A DNA stretch of 64,000 nucleotides. Source: Halalkaliarchaeum sp. AArc-CO. GTDB lineage: Archaea > Halobacteriota > Halobacteria > Halobacteriales > Haloferacaceae. Positions 8,770-16,686 of the stretch are shown here, one piece after another; the first letter of the stretch is position 1, and each line of letters opens with the position of its first letter. A model generated the notes under the pieces. The model did no database searches. It had not been told where the DNA came from and worked only from the letters and a program-made list of their open reading frames with translations. Location: NCBI RefSeq assembly GCF_024972735.1, contig NZ_CP087723.1, forward strand, positions 744,001 through 808,000, in the 5' to 3' direction. A program made the position numbers and the translations under genes.

Positions 8770-9504
8770 CTACCCGTTCGAACCCCAGACCGGGTTCGAA
8801 ACCGTACGGTCGCCGATCGTGACCTTGATGATCTGGCCTCCGCCGTCACGGAGGGAAACCTTCTGATTTTCGGGTATCTCGATCTCTTTCTCGGTGGAAG
8901 TCGGTTCACCCTGGCCCTTTTTGTACGTCACCGTCACGGTGTAGTTTCCGGGATCTCCAGAGACGAACACGTTTCCGGTCCCTTTGAACTCCACGGTGAG
9001 ATCCCCTTCGTCGCCGTCGACAGTGCTCACGTTCTCCAGTGTCACGGTCTCCGTTCCGGTAGTCGGCCCGCAATCGACCTCGACTGTCCGAGTGATCTCG
9101 AAGCTCGCGCCGCCCGCCCCGCCTTCGATGTCGAGTTCGACCACGCCAGTTCTTTCGACCGCTGTACACTCGGCTGTTGCGGCCGTCCCTTCGCCGACAC
9201 CGATCGCCGTCGATTCGAGTTCTACTGTGTCGGCGTCGATCACGTCGTTCCCGTCGGCCACCGTGACGTCCAATTCGTCCATCCCGCTCGCGAACTGGTT
9301 CGTGATCGTCAACAGGTGGATTCGGTCCTCTTCGGACAGTTCGTCGCCTACCGTTTCGATTCCGACGTACGCCTCGTCGTCAGGAACGACGCTCACGTCG
9401 ACGCCCCGATCGGCGGTCATCGCCGAGAAGCCGCCGGTCCCGGCGACTAAAAATAGGATTCCCAGCACCGCGAACGCGACGCTCACTCGCGTGAGTGGGC
9501 TCAC
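8770..9504 (-). CDS. DUF1102-like exported protein
   Basis: Protein of 244 aa starting with GTG at 9504. The start is fixed by a perfect Shine-Dalgarno sequence GGAGGTGATC (9509-9518) four bases upstream. Residues 6-28 form a hydrophobic signal or anchor (VAFAVLGILFLVAGTGGFSAM), followed by TADRGVDVSVVPDDEAYVGI, the N-terminal pattern of DUF1102 proteins as I remember it, then LLTITNQF. Two cysteines about 32 residues apart (TAECTAVER and EVDCGPTTG) could form a disulfide outside the cell. The rest is beta-rich. It overlaps the stop codon of a 17-codon ORF and is probably transcribed with the DUF7344 gene upstream. Likely a surface or biofilm-type structural protein; the exact role is unknown. 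Confidence 0.6.
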   Translation of the reverse strand: MSPLTRVSVAFAVLGILFLVAGTGGFSAMTADRGVDVSVVPDDEAYVGIETVGDELSEEDRIHLLTITNQFASGMDELDVTVADGNDVIDADTVELESTAIGVGEGTAATAECTAVERTGVVELDIEGGAGGASFEITRTVEVDCGPTTGTETVTLENVSTVDGDEGDLTVEFKGTGNVFVSGDPGNYTVTVTYKKGQGEPTSTEKEIEIPENQKVSLRDGGGQIIKVTIGDRTVSNPVWGSNG

Positions 9505-9554
9505 CGCTGATCACCTCCCGTGTTCGCACTCGACCCCGTGTGATCGTCCGTCAT
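9501..9554 (-). CDS. Candidate 17-codon leader ORF coupled to the DUF1102-like gene
   Basis: ATG at 9554 opens a reading frame for MTDDHTGSSANTGGDQR. A strong SD-like GGGGGAGA (9556-9563) lies directly before it, and its TGA overlaps the next GTG as GTGA. The perfect SD of the downstream gene lies inside this ORF, so ribosomes translating it would open or compete for that site. It may be a real micro-gene or only a coupling device; the peptide itself has no recognisable feature. Confidence 0.35.
   Translation of the reverse strand: MTDDHTGSSANTGGDQR
9509..9518 (-). promoter_or_regulatory. Perfect Shine-Dalgarno sequence for the DUF1102-like gene
   Basis: GGAGGTGATC on the minus strand is fully complementary to the archaeal 16S rRNA 3' end (GATCACCTCC) and ends four bases before the GTG at 9504. 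This is rare in haloarchaea, where most messages are leaderless, and shows internal initiation within an operon. Confidence 0.75.
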
Positions 9555-9628
9555 ATCTCCCCCAGGTTCACGTTCCGTGTCAGTTTCGCCAGTGGCTGTC
9601 GTGGGTGACTGCCGCGTCGATCCGCTTC

Positions 9629-10222
9629 TCAGGACGACTCCCGTTCCATCTCCGGCGGCACGTCGCCGGCTCCCAGCCGCATCTCGGAGGTGTAGTAGCG
9701 GTGCGCGAGCGCCGACACCAGGAACGCGACCACGATGAACACCCCCCACGAGAGGTCCGGCAACAGCGTGAACGGGTACACCCCCAGCCAGACGGCGGCG
9801 TACAGCGCCGCCGACACCAGCGAGAGGCCGAGGTAGTACTCGCTCCAGGGAATCTCGTTGCCGTGGATGACGTCCATGTAGATCTCGACGTCCTCCATCG
9901 CTGGCGTAGGCTCGACCACCCCGCGGTCCTTGTTGAACGAGACGATCCCCGCCTCGTCCATCTTCGGCAGGTGCGACTGCTGTAAGGCGGTGTACACCCG
10001 CTTGCGCTCGTCGTAGGACACCTCCCCGAGATCCACCTCGTTCTCCCAGGCGGCGACCTGCTCGGCCAGCGTCCCCAGATCGACCTGCTCGTCTGCGCCC
10101 TCCGCGTCGCGTTTGAGCGCGTGCAACGCGTACCGCCGGCGCCGGTTGGCTAACACCTCGAACAACTCGTTTTCGCTTACGTGGCCGGTCCCCCCGCGGC
10201 CTGTGGCTGACGCGACACCCAT
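9629..10222 (-). CDS. DUF7344-type winged-helix protein with two membrane helices
   Basis: Protein of 197 aa. Residues about 17-100 form a winged helix-turn-helix of the DUF7344 type: NELFEVLANRRRRYALHALK, a helix ending LAEQVAAWE, then RKRVYTALQQSHLPKMDEAGIV and a DRGVVEPTP wing. After an EIYMDVIHGNEIPWSEYYLGLSL linker come two hydrophobic helices (about 135-180) and a short tail. The layout implies a DNA-binding domain tethered to the membrane, perhaps reporting envelope state. A TATA-like TTTAATAG lies about 30 bases before the ATG. A paralogue sits at 14674-15276 at the far side of the same cluster. The genes downstream on this strand encode exported proteins, the most obvious regulatory targets (inference). 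Confidence 0.75.
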   Translation of the reverse strand: MGVASATGRGGTGHVSENELFEVLANRRRRYALHALKRDAEGADEQVDLGTLAEQVAAWENEVDLGEVSYDERKRVYTALQQSHLPKMDEAGIVSFNKDRGVVEPTPAMEDVEIYMDVIHGNEIPWSEYYLGLSLVSAALYAAVWLGVYPFTLLPDLSWGVFIVVAFLVSALAHRYYTSEMRLGAGDVPPEMERESS

Positions 10223-10246
10223 CTCGGTTCACATGTTGCTCGGAAT

Positions 10247-10256
10247 ACTATTAAAG
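10247..10256 (-). promoter_or_regulatory. TATA-like box of the first DUF7344 gene
   Basis: TCTTTAATAG-type sequence on the minus strand is centred about 30 bases before the ATG at 10222, consistent with a leaderless or very short-leader transcript. Confidence 0.5.
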
Positions 10257-10674
10257 ATAAACGACTGTTTTACTTTCTCCCCCGTTCAGGCGGGGCTTGA
10301 GAATCACTGACAGAGAATGCCTTCCCGACCGGGCTCGCGTGCGTTGCGCTATCTCCACTGACATTTCCGTTTAATCGCCGATTAGCTGGCGATTGGATCC
10401 CCCGAATATCGGATTCAGCTCCGACGCGCCGCCCGAGTGGGTATTTCAACCGCGTATACACCGGTGGTGTGTCGCACTCCGGAGTCGTTCGGCAACCGGT
10501 CGGTTCGGGACGCTCTCGTGTCGACGGGTCGGTGGGCATAAAACGTCTCAAGGTCACCCTGAGCGACACCGAACGAAAAAACCGTTCCGGAGCTCTCGTT
10601 CAAACGGATCAATACCTTATATGTTGGACGGATAGGTCGAACCGAACGCGAACCCGAGGACTCGGTAGCACACG
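10257..10674. other. Divergent intergenic region between the two arms of the envelope cluster
   Basis: No gene seen. On the right, CTTATATG (about 10616-10623) is a good TATA box for the plus-strand operon beginning at 10675 and implies a leader of about 25-30 nt. The middle part (10270-10610) has no recognised motif; with a DNA-binding gene diverging from it, it is a likely place for operators. Confidence 0.4.
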
Positions 10675-12351
10675 ATGGACCGGACGCATTTCGTCCTCCT
10701 TGCGGCTGCGCTCGCAAGCGGCCTCGTGGTAGTGGCGACTGCCGGAGCGCCGATCGACGCGCTCGCGTCCGGGGACCGAATCGACGTGATCGGGCCGGAC
10801 GACGGGGGGGACGCGACCGGGCATCTGGAGCTCGAACCACATGACGGACCGAACGGCAAGTACGCGTTCGTAAACGACGACGACGAGATCGAGATCGCCA
10901 TCGACGCTTCCAATCCGAACATCGACGGGGAGCGCGGCGTCAACGTCGAAGCGGGGACGACGATACACGACGTGTTCACGGTGACGTACAACGCATCGAC
11001 GACCGAAAACGACACGCCGGTGACGGTGTGGATCGAACACGGCGACGATCCGGACACCGACGTCGCGGAAAGCGAACTACTCACCTTCACCAGCGACGGC
11101 AAATCGATCGAAGGCGAGAACGCGAACCTCACCCTGTCCCCGAACGAGACGGCGTCGATCGGCCTGCACGTCGACTCGACCGGCGCAGATCCGGGCCTGG
11201 TGACGAGTAACTTCACGATTCGCGCCCAGTTCCCCACGGAACCGGAGACGGACGACCGGGCGGTGACGACGACCCGGACGAGTTTCTCCTTCACCTCGCC
11301 GGCGCCGACCCTGTGTGAGGGGACGGTGTACAACGCCAGGGGCGGCGAGACGACGCGCGTCGACGCCTGTTCCGTGGAGATCGTCGACGGTGTTACGCTC
11401 GAGTCGGCGGCGTTCACGACGTCATCCGACGACACTGTCGACGTCCGCCTCGAAGGGAGCCCAACGCAGCTCTCCGACCGGCCTGCGCTCGATCCGGCCG
11501 GGACCGGTGCCGCCCCGCTCGGTTACTTCACCGCCGAGTTCGAGCCCCACGCCGGAGACGCGACGTCGGTGACGGACGTCAGTTACGACGTCTTCGTGTC
11601 GTCGGAACGACTCGCGACGCCCGGTATCGAGACGCCCGGAACGGTACGCAACCCCGATCCGATCGACGAACTCGATCCGGCGTCGATTCGACTGTACGGC
11701 TTCGATCCGGTCAACGAGAGCTGGATATCCCTCGAAACGGAAGTCGTGGAAACGACCGACGAAGGCGTGCTCCTCCGAACCGACGCGGGTCGGTTCCCGG
11801 TGTACGCTGTCGGCGTCGACGCCCCGGTCCTGCGCGTCGAGGAGACGAGTCTCGATCCGTCGACCGTCGCGGTCGACGAACCGGCGACGGTCACTGTGAC
11901 GCTCGCAAACGATGGTCTCGCCGGAGGGGACGCCAACCTCACTCTGCGGGCGAACGAAACGGTGATCGCGACGACAACGGTCGCAGTTCCGGCAGGAAAC
12001 CGGACGGTCGCCACCGTCGAGGCAGTGTTCGACGAGCCGGGTGTCTACGAGATAACCGTCGACGGCGAGGCTGTCGGGGAGCTCACCGTCGAGGCGCCGC
12101 CGATCGGGGATCCGCCGGAAACCGAGGAGCCGTCGGTCACGACGCCGGGGGCGGCGGATTCGACCCCCTCCACCCCGGACGATCCCGAGGTGACGCCCGA
12201 ACCAGAGGACACCCCGGCCGAGATCGACGAACCGTTCGACGGGATCGAGGAGCCCGCCGGGATCGATCTCGAGCGGACGGTCGGACTCGTTTCGTTGCTC
12301 GTCATCGTCCTGGCAACGACGTATCTCGTCAGGCGGATGCCGCGGAGATGA
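10675..12351 (+). CDS. Large secreted, C-terminally membrane-anchored protein with DUF1102-like and CARDB-like domains
   Basis: Protein of 558 aa. Residues 5-27 form a signal sequence. Residues about 40-205 resemble DUF1102: LEPHDGPNGKYAFV, then ERGVNVEAGTTIHDVFTVTYN, a pattern I remember from that family. A beta-rich middle region contains one cysteine pair (TLCEGT and DACSVEI). Residues about 384-475 look like a CARDB-type adhesion module (VEETSLDPSTVAVDEPATVTVTL). A Pro/Glu/Thr-rich stalk (about 478-525) leads to a C-terminal helix (VGLVSLLVIVLATTYLV, about 538-554) and a basic stop (RRMPRR). It is therefore a surface protein on a stalk. The next gene is a rhomboid-type intramembrane protease, which could release it. 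Confidence 0.65.
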   Translation: MDRTHFVLLAAALASGLVVVATAGAPIDALASGDRIDVIGPDDGGDATGHLELEPHDGPNGKYAFVNDDDEIEIAIDASNPNIDGERGVNVEAGTTIHDVFTVTYNASTTENDTPVTVWIEHGDDPDTDVAESELLTFTSDGKSIEGENANLTLSPNETASIGLHVDSTGADPGLVTSNFTIRAQFPTEPETDDRAVTTTRTSFSFTSPAPTLCEGTVYNARGGETTRVDACSVEIVDGVTLESAAFTTSSDDTVDVRLEGSPTQLSDRPALDPAGTGAAPLGYFTAEFEPHAGDATSVTDVSYDVFVSSERLATPGIETPGTVRNPDPIDELDPASIRLYGFDPVNESWISLETEVVETTDEGVLLRTDAGRFPVYAVGVDAPVLRVEETSLDPSTVAVDEPATVTVTLANDGLAGGDANLTLRANETVIATTTVAVPAGNRTVATVEAVFDEPGVYEITVDGEAVGELTVEAPPIGDPPETEEPSVTTPGAADSTPSTPDDPEVTPEPEDTPAEIDEPFDGIEEPAGIDLERTVGLVSLLVIVLATTYLVRRMPRR

Positions 12352-12362
12352 GGCAATAATTC

Positions 12363-13262
12363 ATGAACGGTGCACGCGATACGGGAACCCGAGCCCTGAA
12401 TGACGGCGAACTGCCGCCGTTTTCTGCGGTGCTCTGGCGGCTCGTCTCACTCCGGGACAGTGCGCTGCTCGCAGTTTTCCCCCTCGTGCTCGTGGGAACC
12501 GCTCTGCTCCCGGCGGAAACGAAGCGCACACTCGTGTTTGCGTACACCGACCCGACGGTGATCACTGCGTACGCCTCCCACTTCGTTCATTTCCACGTCG
12601 ATCATCTCCTCGCGAACCTGCTCGGATACCTGCTCGTGGTGCCGACGACGTATCTCCTTTCGATCTTTGCAGATCGTCGCCGACTGTTCTGGACCATGTT
12701 CGCCACCGTACTGCTGGCGGGGCCGTTCGTCCTCTCGGGGCTGAACCTCGCGGTCCCCCGGGACGCGATCGGGTACGGGAGCTCGGGTGTCATCATGGCG
12801 TTTTTCGGCATCCTTCCGGTCGCGCTGTACAACTACGCTCGTCCGTTTTTCGTCTCCGACCTGCGAGCCCGTGATCTGCCCGTGCTGTTTTTCCTCGTGG
12901 TCGGGATCATCAGCGGAATCGTCCTCCCGCGGTCGGACGCGACGGTGGCGATAGCGGTCGTCTCCGGACTCCTCGCCGCCGGCTACGGTGGATTTATTCT
13001 CGTCCGGGAACGTCGTGCCCGGAACAGATTGGGATCCCCGTCACGTCCGGTACGACCGTTCGGATACGTCGAACTCCCCCTCGTCGGCGGGGTGTTGCTC
13101 GTCGGCTATCCCCTCGTCGGATTCCCGTCGGAACTCGTCGCTGCTAACCGCGTCGTCAACCTCTACGTGCACTTCCTGGGTTTTGCGATCGCGTTCGTCG
13201 CCGCGTACGTCGGGGAAGTAACTCACGTACTGGCAGAGACGACCGGAGCGGACGCGGAGTGA
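12363..13262 (+). CDS. Rhomboid-family intramembrane serine protease
   Basis: Integral membrane protein of 299 aa with about six helices. The rhomboid catalytic features are present: HFVHFHVDHLLANLLGY with the H81-x3-N85 pair, the GSSG motif with Ser141 (YGSSGVIMAFFG), and the last-helix His270 in NLYVHFLGFAIAF. Rhomboids cleave single-pass membrane proteins within or next to the membrane helix. The gene begins 11 bases after the stop of the stalked surface protein and precedes the DUF5305 gene by about 60 bases, so the three form one transcription unit. Overall similarity to bacterial GlpG is low; the motif order and spacing support the call. The obvious substrate candidates are its operon neighbours. 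Confidence 0.72.
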   Translation: MNGARDTGTRALNDGELPPFSAVLWRLVSLRDSALLAVFPLVLVGTALLPAETKRTLVFAYTDPTVITAYASHFVHFHVDHLLANLLGYLLVVPTTYLLSIFADRRRLFWTMFATVLLAGPFVLSGLNLAVPRDAIGYGSSGVIMAFFGILPVALYNYARPFFVSDLRARDLPVLFFLVVGIISGIVLPRSDATVAIAVVSGLLAAGYGGFILVRERRARNRLGSPSRPVRPFGYVELPLVGGVLLVGYPLVGFPSELVAANRVVNLYVHFLGFAIAFVAAYVGEVTHVLAETTGADAE

Positions 13263-13320
13263 GTTCGCGACCGGCCGAAGCTATAAGACGACGACCGGCA
13301 AACGGTGAAAAGTAACAACA

Positions 13321-14670
13321 ATGTCACGTCGTCGGGGCATGCGGGGGGACAGAGCCGTGAACGAACGGACACTCCGGGTTCGCGCGTTCGTCGACTCGAA
13401 CTGGGGCGTCCTGCTTGCGGTGTTTCTGCTGGTGGCGCTCGCGGGGGGCTGGTTCGCCTACGGCGCGTACGTCGATCCTCCGGAGGAGACGACGACCGAA
13501 ACGGTCTCCTCCTGGAGCGTCGACGCGGAGTGGAGCCACAGTGCGACCGTCACGGAGGACAACACCGTGTTCCCGGTCGGCACCGAACTCGACGACCGGA
13601 CTACCTACTTCGGCGCGATCGCGCCGACCCTCTCGGGAGCGTTCGAAGTCGGCTACACCGCGACGGACGCCTCGGACGTCTCGATCGACACGGAGAGCAC
13701 GCTCGTCGCGCAGTCGGTAGACGAAGAGACGGAGACGGTTTACTGGTCGGAAACTGACGTGCTGGATTCGGCGTCGGCCGACGGGCTCGATCCGGACGGG
13801 ACCGTCGAGACGACGTTCTCGATCAACACCACCGCCCTCGACGAGCGGATCGGGCAGATCCGCGAGGAAATCGGTGCCGATCCCGGCACGCTCGAACTGT
13901 TCGTCGAGACGACAGTAACGATCGAGGGCACGTTCGACGGCGACCGGGAGACGGCGGAACTGACCTACGAGCTGCCGCTCGACCTGGACGGAACGACATA
14001 CCGCGTCGACGATCCCGGTTTCCTGACCGAGGAGTTCGAGCGGACCGAACCCGTCTCCGAGCCGGCAGACCCCGGGCTTTTGGGTGGCGTCCTCGCGCCG
14101 ATTCTCCTTTTCGTCGGTCTGGTGGGCGGGGCAGGCGTCGCCGCCGGGCGTCACACCGGCCGGTTCGCGGTCGACGACGCCGAACGCGACTGGCTCGCGT
14201 TCCGCGACGACAGGTCCGAGTTCGACGAGTGGGTGACCCGGATCTCGCTGCCCGGTGATGCGCTCGAACGCCCGACTGCTCGCGCCGCATCGCTACAGGA
14301 TCTGGTCGACTTCGCGATCGACAACTCCGCCGGAGTCATCGAGGACCCCGAACGGAACACGTTCTACGTGATCACCGACGAGTACGTCTACACGTACGAA
14401 CCGCCCGCGGTTCCCACCCCTGGTCGGGATCGTGACGGCAGCGACGAGGAGCTCCTGCAGCCCAAAAGCGAGAATACACCGATGTCCGACGGCGTGTTCG
14501 AGTCCGAGGAGATCGTCTCCGCGTCCGTCCCGAAAACCGGGACAGCGGAGGACGACGTTTCGGCTGGGGATGAGGAGAACGGAACCGGGGCGGCCGACGG
14601 ACAGCCCTCCGGCTCCGTCGACGGAAACGGTGGCTCGGATAACAACCGACGTTCGGACGGCGGCTCCTAG
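13321..14670 (+). CDS. DUF5305-type membrane protein
   Basis: Protein of 449 aa with a short basic N-terminus, a first helix (about 28-50, WGVLLAVFLLVALAGGWFAYG), an external domain of about 200 residues, a second helix (about 253-276) and a cytoplasmic part. The external part begins WSVDAEWSHSATVTEDNTVFPVG and contains DRTTYFGAIAPTLSGAFEVGY, which I recognise as the haloarchaeal DUF5305 family. The cytoplasmic part contains DWLAFRDDRSEFDEWVTRISLP and a low-complexity Asp/Gly/Ser tail. In other haloarchaea this family sits beside SipW-like signal peptidases; none is seen here and a rhomboid protease takes that position. Role unknown, presumably envelope or secretion related. A GTG at 13357 is a possible alternative start. 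Confidence 0.68.
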   Translation: MSRRRGMRGDRAVNERTLRVRAFVDSNWGVLLAVFLLVALAGGWFAYGAYVDPPEETTTETVSSWSVDAEWSHSATVTEDNTVFPVGTELDDRTTYFGAIAPTLSGAFEVGYTATDASDVSIDTESTLVAQSVDEETETVYWSETDVLDSASADGLDPDGTVETTFSINTTALDERIGQIREEIGADPGTLELFVETTVTIEGTFDGDRETAELTYELPLDLDGTTYRVDDPGFLTEEFERTEPVSEPADPGLLGGVLAPILLFVGLVGGAGVAAGRHTGRFAVDDAERDWLAFRDDRSEFDEWVTRISLPGDALERPTARAASLQDLVDFAIDNSAGVIEDPERNTFYVITDEYVYTYEPPAVPTPGRDRDGSDEELLQPKSENTPMSDGVFESEEIVSASVPKTGTAEDDVSAGDEENGTGAADGQPSGSVDGNGGSDNNRRSDGGS

Positions 14671-14673
14671 CCG

Positions 14674-15276
14674 CTATCCCGCGTCTCCGTCGGCCCGGAG
14701 ACGTGCAAACCCGCCGGTCGTTCGCCGAACCGACCACACGTGGATCACGGCCGATCCCAGGAATCCGACGACGACGCCCGCGACCCAGGCTTCGACCGGG
14801 AGCAGCGTAAACGGGTACAGTTCGAGCGAGACCAGCACGAACACCGCGAGTGTAACCAGCGACAGCCCGAGGTAGTAGCCGCTCCAGGAGATTTCCTCCG
14901 CGCCGACGACGTCGAGGTAGACGTCGTACGTCTCGATCCCCGGCGACGGGTCGACGACCCCCTGGTCCTCGTCGAACCGGACGAGATCGGCCTCGTCGAG
15001 CCGGGGGAGGTGAACCTGCTGTAGGGACGTGTACACCCGATGACGCTCGCGTTCGGTTATCTGCTCGACGGTGGTGTCGTGTTCCCACGCGGCCACTCGA
15101 TCCGCGAGATCCCCGACCGACACGGGCCCGTCGGCGACGGACAACGCGTGGAGGGCGTACCTGCGTCGTTCGTTGCGAAGGAGCTCGTAGACGTCCTGTG
15201 TGTCCTGGCGCTGACGCTTATCCCGCTGCAGTAGCTGTCCCCCCGTCGCTTCACTCGACGACCCACGCACTACCAC
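14674..15276 (-). CDS. Second DUF7344-type winged-helix protein with two membrane helices
   Basis: Protein of 200 aa, clearly paralogous to the product of 9629-10222. Shared blocks include RRRYALHAL, RVAAWEHD against QVAAWENE, RVYTSLQQVHLPRLDEADLV, the QGVVDPSP wing, GYYLGLSLVT and LYPFTLLP. The first about 110 residues form the winged helix, two membrane helices follow (about 137-182), and the end is short and Arg/Ala-rich. It faces the DUF5305 gene tail to tail, three bases apart. The two paralogues bracket the cluster, each on the minus strand, which suggests duplication and a paired regulatory role. The exact start is uncertain within about 30 residues because the N-terminal region is not conserved. 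Confidence 0.72.
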   Translation of the reverse strand: MVVRGSSSEATGGQLLQRDKRQRQDTQDVYELLRNERRRYALHALSVADGPVSVGDLADRVAAWEHDTTVEQITERERHRVYTSLQQVHLPRLDEADLVRFDEDQGVVDPSPGIETYDVYLDVVGAEEISWSGYYLGLSLVTLAVFVLVSLELYPFTLLPVEAWVAGVVVGFLGSAVIHVWSVRRTTGGFARLRADGDAG

Positions 15277-15354
15277 ATACTGGGTGGTTACTCGGACATA
15301 AGTGTTCTGTCGACGACACGATCCGCGGTTGCCGCCCCGGCTAGTCGGGGCTTC

Positions 15355-16638
15355 TCATTCGATCCGGGCGAGTAGATTCATCACGAACGCGGTGCGTAAA
15401 AGCGAGGCAGACTGCCCCTTCTCGAACACCAGATCGTCGGTATCCATCACGTGTTCGAGCACGTCCGTGGAGGCGTGTGCGGGTGCTGCCGCGACCCCGG
15501 TGTCGTGTTCCTCGGCCCACCGCATCACTCGGAGGTCCGACTTGCTGTCGCCCATCACCAGCACGAACGGGTCCTCGATTTCGAGCACGTCGAGGGCGGC
15601 TTCGACCCCGGCGACCTTGTTGAGTTCCAGCGAACCGATCTCGGCGGCGTCGGCGTGGTAGTAGGCGACGTCGATCCGCTCGAAGAGCGCCCGGACGGGG
15701 TCGGGGACGTCGTCGACCCCGATCGAGGACGTCTCCCGTTCGGTTTCCAGCACCTCGCGGACCTCCGGATCCGCGTCGGCGTAGAACGCCCGGGCCCACG
15801 CCGGACCCGGATCGAGGCCGCCGTCCTCGGTGTGATGTTCCGGGAACTCCTCGCCAGCGCCGTCCACGTGTGTGGCGACAGCCTCCCCGAGTAGATCGAG
15901 CAGATACACCACCCCCGAGTCGATCACGGCCTCGGCGCGGTCGCTTCCGGTCTCGAAGTTCGGCTTCAGCGTGACGTTGAACTCGTTGCCCTGGAGGTGA
16001 CAGCCCCGGCGGATCTCCTCTGGAGCGTCCGGCAGCACCCGCGAGCGGATCTCGTCGAAGACGGATCGGACGCCCTCGTCGAGATCTTCATACAGGAGCT
16101 GTTTCGTCCGGGAGCCGTGGCCGGGCGTGAACACGCCGGTTCCCGCCTCGTAGACGATACTCATCTTCCCCGAGTGGACGATCTCGTTTCCCAGCCCCTG
16201 GATCATAAAGCCCTTGACGTTCTCGAGGGTCTGGCCGGTGCAGATGACGATCGGAACGCCCGCCTCGTGGAACTCGGTCAACACGTGGAGCGTGTCCCGA
16301 GGGATCTCGTTGTCGGTACCCCCTGCGGATCGAAGCGTCTCGTCGACGTCGAGCACGAGCGCATTCAGAGCCCGGTCGTAGGATGTGAGCAGATCCAGCG
16401 CAGTGAACGCCGACTCCCGGTCGGCTCGGGCGGCAACCTCGGCGAACACCCCGCCGGACGGGAAGGCGGTCCGGATCTCTTCTTTCCGGCGGTCGAGTTC
16501 GTCGTTCGCGTCCTGCCAGTGGTCGAGTGCGACCCGGGAGTCGACGGGCGGGAACAGGTCGACAAAGTCCTGGTACTCGCGGAGCGTCTCGGTGTCGAAC
16601 TCGTCGTAGAGCCTGTAGAGGAGATCGTACCGTTCCAT
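15355..16638 (-). CDS. HAD-superfamily hydrolase with unusual N- and internal extensions
   Basis: Protein of 427 aa. HAD motif I LVLDVDETL carries the nucleophile D97 and D99; motif II is VICTGQT near 131-137; motif IV is MGDSKSDLRVM with D364 and D368, preceded by a conserved Lys in NKVAGVEAAL (341). The cap between motifs II and III is of the C2/Cof type. An N-terminal helical segment of about 90 residues precedes the HAD fold. Mg-dependent dephosphorylation of a small phosphorylated metabolite is expected; the substrate is unknown. It stands alone, with a CACTTAAC box about 28-30 bases before the ATG. Confidence 0.75.
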   Translation of the reverse strand: MERYDLLYRLYDEFDTETLREYQDFVDLFPPVDSRVALDHWQDANDELDRRKEEIRTAFPSGGVFAEVAARADRESAFTALDLLTSYDRALNALVLDVDETLRSAGGTDNEIPRDTLHVLTEFHEAGVPIVICTGQTLENVKGFMIQGLGNEIVHSGKMSIVYEAGTGVFTPGHGSRTKQLLYEDLDEGVRSVFDEIRSRVLPDAPEEIRRGCHLQGNEFNVTLKPNFETGSDRAEAVIDSGVVYLLDLLGEAVATHVDGAGEEFPEHHTEDGGLDPGPAWARAFYADADPEVREVLETERETSSIGVDDVPDPVRALFERIDVAYYHADAAEIGSLELNKVAGVEAALDVLEIEDPFVLVMGDSKSDLRVMRWAEEHDTGVAAAPAHASTDVLEHVMDTDDLVFEKGQSASLLRTAFVMNLLARIE

Positions 16639-16686
16639 TTTCGGCGAGTTCGCCGTCCAGCCAGTTAAGTGCGTCCCGGCTGGCAG

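Noticed and set aside
7655-9504. SipW-dependent signal peptides in the two minus-strand exported proteins
   Set aside because: No SipW-like signal peptidase gene is in the window, and the first protein has a plain twin-arginine motif.
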